Assembly: GCF_010731815.2 (NCBI RefSeq)
Contig: NZ_AP022593.1
Coordinates: 5,704,001-5,768,000, forward strand
DNA: 64,000 nt
Reading direction: 5' to 3'
DNA from: Mycolicibacterium arabiense
GTDB lineage: Bacteria; Actinomycetota; Actinomycetes; Mycobacteriales; Mycobacteriaceae
The position numbers were made by a program, and so were the translations under genes. The notes beneath the pieces are model-generated. The model searched no databases and had not been told where the DNA came from. It saw only the letters and a program-made list of their open reading frames with translations. This document shows, in pieces, positions 37,541 to 47,105 of this stretch; positions within the stretch are counted from its first letter, which is position 1, and the number at the start of each line of letters is the position of its first letter.

Positions 37541-38071
37541 TCAGAGGTCGAACACCAGCAGCGTGCTGGTGGCGGTCGCGACGACCGAGCCGCCCGCGTC
37601 CGTCACGACGCCCTCGGTGAAGCCGACCCGCGAGCCGGCCTTCACCACGGTGCCCGTGGCGAGCAGTGGTCCACTGGTCGGCCGGACCGCCTTGAGGTAG
37701 TTCACCTTGATCTCGATCGAGGTGTAGCCCTTGCCCTGCGGAAGCGTGCTGTGCAGGGCGCAGCCCGCCACCGAATCCAGCAGCGTGCAGACCAATCCGC
37801 CGTGGATGGCGCCGATCGGGTTGTACGCCGACTCGTCGGGCTGGCAGCTGAACACCACGCGCCCGGGCTCGGCCGACACCATCCCGAAGTCCATGAGACC
37901 GGAGATCGGGGGCGGCGGAAGGACGCCGTCGACCATGGCCCGCAGATAGTCGATGCCAGACATCGCCAGGCCCTTGGCGGTCGTCGGTGCGGGGTCGTGC
38001 CAGGCGACCACCTTCGTGCGACGGTCGCCCCACTCGGCGCGGTGCTGGTCGGCAGTGAGTTCTGCGGTCAA
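37541..38071 (-). CDS. PaaI-family (hotdog-fold) thioesterase
   Basis: The 176-residue product carries the hotdog thioesterase pattern: IGAIHGGLVCTLLDSVAGCA near residue 86, with the HGG and Asp typical of the PaaI group, and TSIEIKVNYLKAVRPTSG after it. Such enzymes hydrolyse aromatic or acyl CoA esters. The start is TTG at 38071, behind GAGGAG and overlapping the HxlR stop as TTGA; the long open frame further upstream is a shadow. It belongs to a unit of HxlR, thioesterase, FAD monooxygenase and VOC remnant. Confidence 0.87.
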   Translation of the reverse strand: MTAELTADQHRAEWGDRRTKVVAWHDPAPTTAKGLAMSGIDYLRAMVDGVLPPPPISGLMDFGMVSAEPGRVVFSCQPDESAYNPIGAIHGGLVCTLLDSVAGCALHSTLPQGKGYTSIEIKVNYLKAVRPTSGPLLATGTVVKAGSRVGFTEGVVTDAGGSVVATATSTLLVFDL

Positions 38072-38445
38072 CGTGACTCCTCGGTCGTGCGGTCGTGGTC
38101 GTGCGGTGGGACGGCTTCGTCGCTGGCCACGGCGTGCTGGGCGCCCCACGCCAGTAGCGCAGCCAGCACGGGGCGAAGGGCCCGTCCGGCGTCGGTCAGT
38201 GCGTACTCGTCGCGATGCGGCGTCCGCGGCACCCGCATGACGATGCCTTCGGCCTCGAGCGTCTTGAGGCGGGCCGCGATCCGGTCGCGTGGCGCCCCCG
38301 TACCACGCACGATGTCGGTGAAACGGGTGGCGCCCAAGGTGATCTCGCGAACCACGAGCAGCGCCCACCGCTCACCGACGACTTCGAGCGCCGCTGCGAT
38401 CGGGCACGGCCGCCCCGGCAGGTCGGTCAACGCGATGGCGGCCAT
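38068..38445 (-). CDS. HxlR-family winged-helix regulator
   Basis: The 125-residue product has the HxlR pattern: a conserved cysteine in RPCPIAAALEVVGERWALLV near residue 14, TRFTDIVRGTGAPRDRIAARL for the recognition helix, and RDEYALTDAGRALRPVL for the wing. Family members often sense electrophiles or redox state and repress adjacent oxidoreductase genes. It heads a four-gene unit and is divergent from the S9 peptidase; a 19-base inverted repeat lies between. Confidence 0.9.
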   Translation of the reverse strand: MAAIALTDLPGRPCPIAAALEVVGERWALLVVREITLGATRFTDIVRGTGAPRDRIAARLKTLEAEGIVMRVPRTPHRDEYALTDAGRALRPVLAALLAWGAQHAVASDEAVPPHDHDRTTEESR

Positions 38446-38465
38446 GGACGAAGCATGCCATCAAT

Positions 38466-38484
38466 CGGTTTGACTTCCAAACCG
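38466..38484. promoter_or_regulatory. Candidate HxlR operator
   Basis: CGGTTTG-ACTTC-CAAACCG is a perfect inverted repeat with 7-bp arms and a 5-base spacer, 21 bases upstream of the HxlR start and before the divergent peptidase gene. Shape and place suit autoregulation. Confidence 0.6.
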
Positions 38485-38525
38485 GATCAGTGGGACGGAC
38501 CGTCGGCCCCGTGGTACCAACGATC

Positions 38526-40538
38526 GTGTCCTTCGTTCCCCGGCCCGCGCAGCCCGCACTGCCCGCCGCGCCGTTCACCGACCTCGACGACTACCTTCAG
38601 ATCCCTCGGGTGGCCGGCCTCGCCGTATCGCCCGACGGGTCGCGTGTCGTCACCACGATCAGCGAACTCGACGAGTCGGGAACCGAATACCGCACGGCCA
38701 TCTGGGAACTCGACCCGGCCGGTGGCTCGGCCGCCCGCCGGCTCACGCACGGACCCAAGGGCGAGTCGGCGCCTACGTTCACCAGCGCCGGAGACCTGCT
38801 GTTCCTCTCCGCGCGGCCCAAGCCCGGTGACCATGACGACCAGTCGCCCGCCGCGCTGTGGCGGCTCCCAGCATCGGGCGGGGAAGCGGTCGCGGCGTTC
38901 GAGGCGCCGGGTGGAGTCGACGCCGTGATGGCCGCCCGCGGTGCCGACGTCGTCGTGGTCAAGACGGCACTGTCGCCCTCGGCGCGCACCCTCGACGACG
39001 ACCGGCGACTACGCGCATTGCGCAAGGACGGCAAGGTATCGGCGGTGCTGCACGCCGGCTATCCGGTGCGGTACTGGGATCACGACATCGGACCCGCTCA
39101 ACCGCACCTGCTCGCCGTCGACGACGGGCGGGACGTCACACCGGATCCGGGGCAAGCGCTGCGGGAGGCAGGCGTCGACCTCAGCCGCGACGGCCGCTTC
39201 GCCGTCACCACGTGGCAGGCCCCGGCTCCCGGGGCGGCCACCCGCAGCAGACTGGTGCGGATCGACCTGGCGACCGCGGAACGGACCGTCATCGTCGACG
39301 ATCCGGGTGCCGATCTGTTCGGGCCGGCGGTGGCGCCGGACGGGACCCGCGTCGCATACCTGCGCGAGACGTTCATTACGCCCACCGAGGCGCCACGAAT
39401 CACCTTGTGGCTGGCGACGTTCGACGGTACGACCACCCAGGTCGCCGCCGGGTGGGACCGATGGCCCACGTCGGTGGCGTGGTCGGACGACGGCTCGGCA
39501 CTGGTGGTCACCGCGGACGATAACGGCCGCGGGCCGGTCTTCGTGATCGACCCGACCGACTCGGGTGTCGAACGTCGCACCGACGACGACTTCACCTACA
39601 CCGACGTGCATCCCGTCGCCGGTGGTGACGTCTTCGCCATGCGCAGTTCCTACGCCAGGCCGCCGCATCCCGTCCGGGTCACCGCCGAGGGGGGCGTCAC
39701 GGAGTTGCCGTGCGTGGATGCTCCCAACCTGCCCGGCGAGCTGTCGGAACTCACCGCCACCGCGGCCGACGGCACGCCGGTGCGGTCCTGGTTGATCCTG
39801 CCCGACACCACGGACCCCGCACCCCTGCTGCTGTGGATCCACGGTGGCCCGCTCGCCAGCTGGAACGCCTGGCACTGGCGCTGGTGCCCGTGGCTGCTCG
39901 CGGCACAGGGATACGCCGTGCTGCTGCCCGATCCGGCGCTGTCGACGGGTTACGGCCAGGACTTCGTCCAGCGTGGTTGGGGCGCTTGGGGAGCCGCGCC
40001 GTACACCGATCTGATCGCCGCAACCGATGCCGCCTGCGCACACCCCCGCGTGGACGGCAACCGCACCGCGGCGATGGGTGGCTCGTTCGGCGGGTACATG
40101 GCGAACTGGATCGCCGGACGGACCGACCGCTTCGATGCCATCGTCACCCACGCCAGCCTGTGGGCGCTCGACCAGTTCGGGCACACCACCGACGGCTCCT
40201 ACTGGTGGGCGCGGGAGATGACCACCGAGATGACGGATGCGAACTCACCGCACCGCCATGTCGAGCGCATCAGCACGCCGATGCTGGTGATCCACGGGGA
40301 CAAGGATTACCGGGTACCGATCGGCGAGGGCCTCCGGCTCTGGTACGAGCTGCTGTCGAGTTCGGCGCTGCCCGCGGCCGACGACGGCACCAGCCCGCAC
40401 CGCTTCCTCTACTTCCCGGACGAGGGGCACTGGGTCGCCAAACCGCAGCACGCCAAGATCTGGTACCAGGTGGTGACCTCCTTCCTGGGCACACACGTGC
40501 TCGACCGCCCGGAGGAGCTGCCCGAGACCCTCGGCTGA
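38526..40538 (+). CDS. S9-family prolyl oligopeptidase-like serine peptidase
   Basis: The product (about 670 residues) has an N-terminal beta-propeller (to about residue 410) with repeats such as LAVSPDGSRVV and a C-terminal alpha/beta-hydrolase domain. The nucleophile is in GGSFGGYMANW near residue 519, the acid in HGDKDYRVP near 590 and the histidine in FPDEGHWVAKP near 635. No signal peptide is seen, so it is likely cytoplasmic. GTG codons at 38490, 38511 and 38526 are all possible starts; 38490 is only five bases from the candidate operator, so I chose the last. The peptide substrate is unknown. Confidence 0.9.
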   Translation: MSFVPRPAQPALPAAPFTDLDDYLQIPRVAGLAVSPDGSRVVTTISELDESGTEYRTAIWELDPAGGSAARRLTHGPKGESAPTFTSAGDLLFLSARPKPGDHDDQSPAALWRLPASGGEAVAAFEAPGGVDAVMAARGADVVVVKTALSPSARTLDDDRRLRALRKDGKVSAVLHAGYPVRYWDHDIGPAQPHLLAVDDGRDVTPDPGQALREAGVDLSRDGRFAVTTWQAPAPGAATRSRLVRIDLATAERTVIVDDPGADLFGPAVAPDGTRVAYLRETFITPTEAPRITLWLATFDGTTTQVAAGWDRWPTSVAWSDDGSALVVTADDNGRGPVFVIDPTDSGVERRTDDDFTYTDVHPVAGGDVFAMRSSYARPPHPVRVTAEGGVTELPCVDAPNLPGELSELTATAADGTPVRSWLILPDTTDPAPLLLWIHGGPLASWNAWHWRWCPWLLAAQGYAVLLPDPALSTGYGQDFVQRGWGAWGAAPYTDLIAATDAACAHPRVDGNRTAAMGGSFGGYMANWIAGRTDRFDAIVTHASLWALDQFGHTTDGSYWWAREMTTEMTDANSPHRHVERISTPMLVIHGDKDYRVPIGEGLRLWYELLSSSALPAADDGTSPHRFLYFPDEGHWVAKPQHAKIWYQVVTSFLGTHVLDRPEELPETLG

Positions 40539-40583
40539 CGGGACGCCTCCGACGCCTGCTGCGACCCTCGGTAGGTTGGGGTC

Positions 40584-41840
40584 ATGACCGCAGAGCAGCG
40601 TGAATTCGACGTAGTGGTGTACGGCGCGACGGGATTCGTCGGGAAGTTGACCGCGGACTACCTCGCCAGAGCAGGCAGCGGTGCGCGCATCGCGCTGGCA
40701 GGCCGGTCGGCAACGAAGCTGCGTGACGTCCGCGATTCGCTCGGACCCGCAGCGAGCGACTGGCCCCTCATCGAGGCAGACGCGTCACAGCCGTCCTCCC
40801 TCAACGACATGGCCGCGCGTACCCGCGTGGTCGTGACGACCGTCGGTCCGTACACCAAGTACGGCCTGCCGCTCGTCGCCGCGTGCGCTGCCGCGGGGAC
40901 CGACTACGCCGACCTGACTGGCGAGACCATGTTCGTCCGCGACAGCATCGACACCCATCACGAGCAGGCGGCCGACAACGGGGCACGCATCGTCCACGCA
41001 TGCGGATTCGATTCCATCCCCTCGGATCTCAGCGTCTACGCGCTGCACCGGCGGGCCGAACAGGACGGCGCAGGACAGCTGGGTGAGACCACCCTCGTGG
41101 TGCGGCGCTTCGCCGGCGGCATCTCGGGCGGCACCCTCGCCTCGATGCTCGAGGTGCTGGACACGTCGTCGTCCGACCCCGAGGCACGTCGGCAGATGAA
41201 CGACCCCTACACCCTGAGCACCGACCGGTCGGCCGAACCCGAACTGGGGCATCAATCGGACACGCCCTGGCGGCGCGGCCGGGATATCGCACCGGAACTC
41301 GACGGCGTCTGGACGGGTGCCTTCGCCATGGGCGCGCCCAACTCCCGAATCGTGCGGCGGTCCAACGCGCTGCTCGACTGGTCCTACGGCCGCACGTTCC
41401 GCTACGCGGAGACCATGAGCATGGGTTCCTCGGTCGTCGCGCCCGTGGCCGCCGCGCTCGACACCGCCGCCAACGTCGCGATGCTCGGTCTCGGCGGCAG
41501 GTACTTCAACAAGCTCCCGCGGGGGCTGATCGAGCGAGTCCTGCCCAAGCCGGGCACCGGTCCCAGCGAGAAGGCCCGTGAGAACGGTCATTACACCGTC
41601 GAGACGTACACCACCACGACCACCGGCGCACGGTACCGCGCCACGATGTCGCAGCAGGGTGATCCCGGCTACAAGGCGACGTCGGTTCTGCTGGGCGAAT
41701 GCGGCCTTGCGCTGGCCCTGGACCGCGACGCGCTGTCGGATCTGCACGGCGTGCTCACCCCTGCCGCCGCGCTCGGCGACGCACTACTGGCGCGATTCCC
41801 GGCGGCGGGCGTCTCCCTGGAGACCGAACGATTGGCCTGA
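40584..41840 (+). CDS. Saccharopine-dehydrogenase-like oxidoreductase (Rv2449c type)
   Basis: The 418-residue product has an N-terminal Rossmann segment VVVYGATGFVGKLTADYLAR and the conserved GPYTKYGLPLVAACAAAGTDYADLTGE (in parts) of the saccharopine-dehydrogenase/trans-acting enoyl reductase family; HACGFDSIPSDL follows near residue 151. Mycobacterial members include Rv2449c at this same place beside valS and the Rv2953 enoyl reductase of phthiocerol lipids. A reductase role in lipid metabolism is plausible but no PKS genes are close. Confidence 0.88.
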   Translation: MTAEQREFDVVVYGATGFVGKLTADYLARAGSGARIALAGRSATKLRDVRDSLGPAASDWPLIEADASQPSSLNDMAARTRVVVTTVGPYTKYGLPLVAACAAAGTDYADLTGETMFVRDSIDTHHEQAADNGARIVHACGFDSIPSDLSVYALHRRAEQDGAGQLGETTLVVRRFAGGISGGTLASMLEVLDTSSSDPEARRQMNDPYTLSTDRSAEPELGHQSDTPWRRGRDIAPELDGVWTGAFAMGAPNSRIVRRSNALLDWSYGRTFRYAETMSMGSSVVAPVAAALDTAANVAMLGLGGRYFNKLPRGLIERVLPKPGTGPSEKARENGHYTVETYTTTTTGARYRATMSQQGDPGYKATSVLLGECGLALALDRDALSDLHGVLTPAAALGDALLARFPAAGVSLETERLA

Positions 41841-41900
41841 CCCGACCGAGCGTGTCGGGGGCTTGATCGACCACTGGTCCGCGGTTCCTAGAATGTCGAG

Positions 41901-44567
41901 GTGACCGCCACCTCGCAGCCTGCCGACCACCCCGGGGCATCCGCCCTGCCGAAATCGTGGGACCCGGGCGAGGTGGAGAGCGAGCTGTACCAGGGCTGGG
42001 TCGACGCCGGATACTTCACGGCCGACCCGTCGAGTGCCAAACCGCCCTACTCCATCGTGCTGCCCCCGCCCAACGTCACCGGCAGCCTGCACATGGGTCA
42101 CGCGCTCGACCACACGCTGATGGACGCGCTGACGCGCCGCAAGCGCATGCAGGGTTACGAGGTGCTGTGGCTGCCTGGCATGGACCACGCGGGCATCGCG
42201 ACCCAGAGCGTCGTCGAGAAGCAGCTCGCCATCGACGGCAAGACCAAGGAGGACTTCGGCCGCGAGCTGTTCGTCGACAAGGTCTGGGACTGGAAGCGGG
42301 AGTCCGGTGGCACCATCGGTTGGCAGATGCGCCGCATCGGTGACGGCGTCGACTGGAGCCGCGACCGGTTCACCATGGACGACGGGCTCTCGCGGGCCGT
42401 GCGCACCATCTTCAAGAGGCTCTACGACGCCGGCCTGATCTATCAGGCCGAACGCCTGGTGAACTGGTCGCCGGTGCTCGAGACGGCCATCTCCGACCTC
42501 GAGGTCAAGTACGACGACGTCGAAGGCGAGCTGGTGTCGTTCCGCTACGGCTCGATGAACGACGACGAGCCGCACATCGTCGTCGCCACCACGCGCCTGG
42601 AGACGATGCTCGGCGACACGGCGATCGCCGTGCACCCCGACGACGACCGCTACCGTGCGCTGGTCGGGTCGACGCTGCCGCACCCGTTCCTGGACCGGGA
42701 CGTCGTGATCGTCGCCGACGCGCACGTCGATCCCGAGTTCGGCACCGGCGCAGTGAAGGTCACCCCCGCCCACGACCCGAACGACTTCGAGATCGGCGTG
42801 CGGCACGGCCTGCCCATGCCGTCGATCCTGGACACCAAGGGTCGGATCGTCGACACCGGAACACAATTCGACGGCATGGATCGCTTCGACGCGCGGGTTG
42901 CGGTCCGCGAGGCGCTCGCCGCCGAGGGCCGCATCGTGGCCGAGAAGCGGCCGTACGTGCACAGCGTCGGGCATTCCGAACGCAGCGGCGAACCCATCGA
43001 GCCGCGGCTGTCGCTGCAGTGGTGGGTGAAGGTCGAGTCGCTGGCCAAGGCTGCTGGTGACGCAGTGCGCAACGGCGACACCGTGATTCACCCCAAGAGT
43101 CTCGAGCCGCGCTGGTTCGCGTGGGTCGACGACATGCACGACTGGTGCATCTCGCGTCAGCTGTGGTGGGGGCACCGCATCCCGATCTGGCACGGCCCGA
43201 ACGGCGAGAAGGTTTGTGTCGGACCCGACGACACCCCGCCGGAGGGTTGGGAGCAGGACCCGGACGTGCTCGACACGTGGTTCTCCTCGGCGCTGTGGCC
43301 GTTCTCCACGATGGGATGGCCGGACTCCACCCCCGAACTCGAGAAGTTCTATCCCACCAGCGTGCTGGTCACCGGCTACGACATCCTGTTCTTCTGGGTC
43401 GCGCGCATGATGATGTTCGGCACCTTCGTCGGCGACGACGCCACCATCACCGAAGGCGGGTCGCGGGGCCCGCAGGTGCCGTTCGAGAACGTGTTCCTGC
43501 ACGGCCTGATCCGCGACGAGTTCGGCCGGAAGATGAGCAAGTCGAAGGGCAATGGCATCGATCCGCTGGACTGGGTCGAGACCTTCGGCGCCGACGCGCT
43601 GCGGTTCACGCTGGCCCGCGGTGCCAGCCCGGGTGGCGACCTGTCGATCGGTGAGGACGCCGCCCGCGCGTCGCGGAACTTCGCGACCAAGCTGTTCAAC
43701 GCCACGAAGTTCGCGTTGATGAACGGTGCCAGTCCCGCCCCGCTGCCGGCCGTCGAGGCGCTCACCGATGCCGACCGCTGGATTCTCGGGCGCTTGGAAG
43801 AGGTTCGGGCGGAGGTGGACTCGGCGTTCGACGCCTATGAGTTCAGCAGGGCATGCGAGTCGCTGTACCACTTCGCGTGGGACGAGTTCTGCGACTGGTA
43901 CCTCGAGCTGGCGAAGGTGCAGCTGGCCTCCGCTCCCGACGGCCCGACGAATGCCGTGCTGGCCGCCGTGCTCGACGCCCTGCTCAAGCTGCTGCATCCG
44001 GTGATGCCCTTCGTGACCGAGGCGCTGTGGAAGACGCTCACCGGCGGTGAGTCGGTGGTGATCGCCGACTGGCCCAGCGCTTCGGGCGTGGCGCTCGATC
44101 CGGTTGTCGCGCAACGGATCGCCGACATGCAGAAGTTGGTGACCGAGGTGCGCCGGTTCCGCAGCGACCAGGGCCTCAACGACCGCCAGCGGGTGCCCGC
44201 CCGGCTCGTCGGCATCGGCGACGCCGATCTGGACACCCAGGTGCCCGCCGTCGCCGCGCTCGCCTGGCTCACCGAACCCGAGGACGGGTTCACCCCGTCG
44301 GCGTCGGTCGAGGTCCGTCTGACCCGCGGCACGGTGGCCGTCGAACTCGACACCTCCGGCACCGTCGACGTCGCCGCCGAGCGACGCAGGCTGCAGAAGG
44401 ATCTGGCGGCGGCGGAGAAGGAACTGGCGCAGACGACGGCGAAGCTCGGCAACGAGGCCTTCCTGGCCAAGGCGCCCGAGCCCGTCGTCGAGAAGATCCG
44501 AGCCCGCAAGCAATTGGCCGCAGAAGAGGTCGAACGCATCTCGGGTCGCCTCGACGGTCTGCGATGA
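41901..44567 (+). CDS. valS: Valyl-tRNA synthetase
   Basis: ValS charges tRNA-Val and edits mis-activated threonine. The 888-residue length is normal. The HIGH motif appears as [13 protein letters not shown] near residue 57, KMSKS as [10 protein letters not shown] near 541, the CP1 editing domain lies between, and a C-terminal coiled coil ([20 protein letters not shown]) closes the protein. GTG at 41901 is used. The stop overlaps the folC start as ATGA, giving a valS-folC operon as in other mycobacteria. Confidence 0.99.
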   Translation: MTATSQPADHPGASALPKSWDPGEVESELYQGWVDAGYFTADPSSAKPPYSIVLPPPNVTGSLHMGHALDHTLMDALTRRKRMQGYEVLWLPGMDHAGIATQSVVEKQLAIDGKTKEDFGRELFVDKVWDWKRESGGTIGWQMRRIGDGVDWSRDRFTMDDGLSRAVRTIFKRLYDAGLIYQAERLVNWSPVLETAISDLEVKYDDVEGELVSFRYGSMNDDEPHIVVATTRLETMLGDTAIAVHPDDDRYRALVGSTLPHPFLDRDVVIVADAHVDPEFGTGAVKVTPAHDPNDFEIGVRHGLPMPSILDTKGRIVDTGTQFDGMDRFDARVAVREALAAEGRIVAEKRPYVHSVGHSERSGEPIEPRLSLQWWVKVESLAKAAGDAVRNGDTVIHPKSLEPRWFAWVDDMHDWCISRQLWWGHRIPIWHGPNGEKVCVGPDDTPPEGWEQDPDVLDTWFSSALWPFSTMGWPDSTPELEKFYPTSVLVTGYDILFFWVARMMMFGTFVGDDATITEGGSRGPQVPFENVFLHGLIRDEFGRKMSKSKGNGIDPLDWVETFGADALRFTLARGASPGGDLSIGEDAARASRNFATKLFNATKFALMNGASPAPLPAVEALTDADRWILGRLEEVRAEVDSAFDAYEFSRACESLYHFAWDEFCDWYLELAKVQLASAPDGPTNAVLAAVLDALLKLLHPVMPFVTEALWKTLTGGESVVIADWPSASGVALDPVVAQRIADMQKLVTEVRRFRSDQGLNDRQRVPARLVGIGDADLDTQVPAVAALAWLTEPEDGFTPSASVEVRLTRGTVAVELDTSGTVDVAAERRRLQKDLAAAEKELAQTTAKLGNEAFLAKAPEPVVEKIRARKQLAAEEVERISGRLDGLR

Positions 44568-45979
44568 CCGAGCCGACGCCCGACGAGATCGCATCGCTGC
44601 TGCAGGTCGAGCACCTGCTGGATCAGCGCTGGCCGGAAACGAAGATCGAGCCCAGCCTCGGGCGGATCAGCGCGTTGCTCGAACTGCTCGGTTCGCCGCA
44701 GCGGGCGTACCCGAGCATCCACGTGGCCGGCACGAACGGCAAGACCTCGGTGGTACGGCTGATCGACGCACTGCTGATGGCGCTGCACCGCAGGACGGGT
44801 CGCACCACCAGCCCACACCTGCAATCCGCGGTCGAGCGCATCGCGATCGACGGTGAGCCGCTCTCGCCGGCGGCCTACGTCGAGACCTACCGCGAGATCG
44901 AGCCGTTCGTCGAACTCGTCGACCGGCAGTCCGAGGCCGACGGAGGCCCGCGGATGAGCAAATTCGAGGTGCTGACCGCCATGGCGTTCAGCGCGTTCGC
45001 CGACGCACCGGTCGACGTCGCCGTCGTCGAGGTCGGCCTGGGCGGACGCTGGGACGCGACCAACGTGGTCGACGCGCCGGTCGCCGTCATCACCCCGATC
45101 GGGATCGACCACGCGGACTACCTCGGCGACACGATCGCCGAGATCGCCGCGGAGAAGGCCGGGATCATCGTCAAGGCCAAGGAGGAGCCCGTACCGTTGG
45201 AGGTCGATCTGAGCACTGTCGCGGTGATCGGCCAGCAGGTACCCGAGGCGATGGAAGTCCTACTGGCCCAAGCAGTTCGCGCCGATGCCGCCGTGGCACG
45301 GGAGGACTCCGAGTTCGCCGTGCTCAGTCGCGAGGTCGCCATCGGGGGACAGGTGCTCGAGCTGCAGGGTCTCGGCGGCGTCTACTCCGAGATCTTCTTG
45401 CCGCTCCATGGTGAGCACCAGGCCCACAACGCGGTCGTCGCACTCGCGGCCGTCGAGGCGTTCTTCGGCGCGGGCGCCGGCCGCCAGCTCGACGTCGACG
45501 CAGTGCGCGCGGGCTTCGCGAACGCGACCAGCCCTGGCCGTCTGGAGCGGATGCGCAGCGCGCCGACGGTCTTCATCGACGCCGCGCACAACCCCGCGGG
45601 CGCAGCCGCCCTGACCACGGCTCTCGAGCAGGAGTTCGACTTCCGGTACCTCGTCGGCGTGGTGTCGGTGATGGCCGACAAGGACGTCGACGGCATCCTC
45701 GCCGCGCTCGAGCCCGCGTTCGACGTGCTGGTCGTGACCCACAACGGATCGCCGCGGGCCATGGAGGTCGAGGCACTGGCGATGCGCGCCGAGGAGCGGT
45801 TCGGTCAGGAGCGGGTCGTGATCGCATCCACTCTGCCGGACGCCATCGAGACGGCGACGGCCATGGTCGAGGACGCCGGCGACGACGGCGCCGGGTTCTC
45901 CGGAGCGGGCATGGTCATCACCGGCTCGGTGGTCACCGCAGGCGCCGCCCGCACGCTGTTCGGACGGGATCCACGATGA
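44564..45979 (+). CDS. folC: Folylpolyglutamate/dihydrofolate synthase FolC
   Basis: FolC adds glutamate to dihydropteroate and folates, a cytoplasmic step of folate synthesis; loss of function causes para-aminosalicylate resistance in M. tuberculosis. The 471-residue product shows the P-loop [12 protein letters not shown] near residue 49, the Mur-ligase motif [19 protein letters not shown] near 149 and [13 protein letters not shown] near 343. It overlaps valS and the next gene, both as ATGA. Confidence 0.98.
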   Translation: MTEPTPDEIASLLQVEHLLDQRWPETKIEPSLGRISALLELLGSPQRAYPSIHVAGTNGKTSVVRLIDALLMALHRRTGRTTSPHLQSAVERIAIDGEPLSPAAYVETYREIEPFVELVDRQSEADGGPRMSKFEVLTAMAFSAFADAPVDVAVVEVGLGGRWDATNVVDAPVAVITPIGIDHADYLGDTIAEIAAEKAGIIVKAKEEPVPLEVDLSTVAVIGQQVPEAMEVLLAQAVRADAAVAREDSEFAVLSREVAIGGQVLELQGLGGVYSEIFLPLHGEHQAHNAVVALAAVEAFFGAGAGRQLDVDAVRAGFANATSPGRLERMRSAPTVFIDAAHNPAGAAALTTALEQEFDFRYLVGVVSVMADKDVDGILAALEPAFDVLVVTHNGSPRAMEVEALAMRAEERFGQERVVIASTLPDAIETATAMVEDAGDDGAGFSGAGMVITGSVVTAGAARTLFGRDPR

Positions 45980-46374
45980 CGTCTGTCGAACCACCACCGG
46001 CCCCACCGGACCCGTGGAAGAGCTTCCGCGGGGTGATGGCCGGCACCCTCATCCTCGAGGCGATCGTCGTGCTGCTTGCCCTGCCCGTGGTGAGCGTGGC
46101 CAACGGTGGTCTGACGTGGACGTCCGGCGGCTACCTCATCGGCCTCAGCGTCGTCCTGATCCTGATGGCTGGCGTGCAGGGCAGGCCGTGGGCGCTCAAG
46201 GCGAACCTGGCCGTGCAGGTGGTGGTCGTCGCGGGCGCACTCGTGCACCCCGCGGTCGGATTCATCGGCGTCGTGTTCGCAGCGGTGTGGGCGTTGATCG
46301 CCTACCTGCGCGCCGAGGTCAAGCGTCGACAGGACCGGGGCCAGTTGCCTGGGCAGCAGGATCCACCCGGCTGA
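45976..46374 (+). CDS. DUF4233 membrane protein (Rv2446c type)
   Basis: The 132-residue product has three or four hydrophobic segments (residues about 19-38, 48-66, 74-95 and 95-115) after a Pro-rich start [16 protein letters not shown], which is the DUF4233 pattern. It is conserved between folC and ndk in mycobacteria. Function is unknown; coupling to folC by an ATGA overlap shows co-translation. Confidence 0.92.
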   Translation: MTSVEPPPAPPDPWKSFRGVMAGTLILEAIVVLLALPVVSVANGGLTWTSGGYLIGLSVVLILMAGVQGRPWALKANLAVQVVVVAGALVHPAVGFIGVVFAAVWALIAYLRAEVKRRQDRGQLPGQQDPPG

Positions 46375-46390
46375 CCGGTACGCTGTCGCC

Positions 46391-46801
46391 GTGACTGAAC
46401 AGACTCTGATTTTGGTGAAGCCCGATGGCGTCAAGCGACTGCTCGTCGGCGAGATTCTGAGCAGGATCGAGCGCAAGGGGCTGACGCTCGCGGCCCTCGA
46501 ACTCAAGACGGTCGACGACGCATTGGCCCGTGCGCACTATGCGGAGCACGAGGACAAGCCGTTCTTCCCGTCGCTTCTGGAATTCATCACCTCGGGACCC
46601 GTCGTGGCCGCCATCGTCGAGGGACCCCGCGCCGTTGCCGCGTTCCGGCAGATCGCGGGCGGCACCGATCCGGTGGAGAAGGCTGCCCCGGGCACGATCC
46701 GCGGTGACCTGGCCTTGGTCACCCAGGACAACCTGGTGCACGGCTCGGATTCGCCCGAATCGGCGGCCCGCGAAATCGAACTCTGGTTCCCCGGGCGTTA
46801 G
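46391..46801 (+). CDS. ndk: Nucleoside diphosphate kinase
   Basis: Ndk balances nucleoside triphosphate pools by phosphate transfer through a histidine. The 136-residue length is that of mycobacterial Ndk. [12 protein letters not shown] stands at the N-terminus and the catalytic His is in the C-terminal segment [14 protein letters not shown] near residue 117. The GTG start at 46391 is 16 bases after the DUF4233 stop, so it closes the valS-folC operon. Confidence 0.98.
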   Translation: MTEQTLILVKPDGVKRLLVGEILSRIERKGLTLAALELKTVDDALARAHYAEHEDKPFFPSLLEFITSGPVVAAIVEGPRAVAAFRQIAGGTDPVEKAAPGTIRGDLALVTQDNLVHGSDSPESAAREIELWFPGR

Positions 46802-47105
46802 CTGTCTGGCCCCCCGCCGACGGCACCTCGTCGGAAACACCGCGACGGTGTGGGATACTGGCCTTGGGTGACCGGCTTCATACCAGAAGCGGAAGCCCGG
46901 ATGAAGACTTAGACGTGCGCGACCACGTGACCCCGAAGGTCAGGTGCGGCGCCGACCGTCCAGCCATCATTCAGCCAGGCACTGAGGGCTCCACCCGGAG
47001 TTGCTCGGAGCGAGACCATACAAGCTCGGGGGTCCCCTCGAGCCCATAGCGGAAGCCCTCGCGTGGCCGCGTCGATACGACGCGCCCGGGGGCTGAGGAG
47101 AATAC
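46802..47105 (+). promoter_or_regulatory. Long leader region of rne
   Basis: The 304 bases between ndk and rne hold no gene. GATACT at 46854 is a likely -10 of the rne promoter, giving a leader near 240 bases. An 11-base direct repeat AGCGGAAGCCC occurs at 46888 and 47048. A hairpin CGCGTCG-ATA-CGACGCG (47068-47084) ends 10 bases before the GAGGAG ribosome site. RNase E of E. coli controls its own mRNA through its 5' leader; a similar arrangement is possible here. Confidence 0.55.

Noticed and set aside
41784..44594. Open frame of 936 codons opposite valS
   Set aside because: Shadow of valS; no recognisable domain and composition typical of antisense GC-rich sequence.
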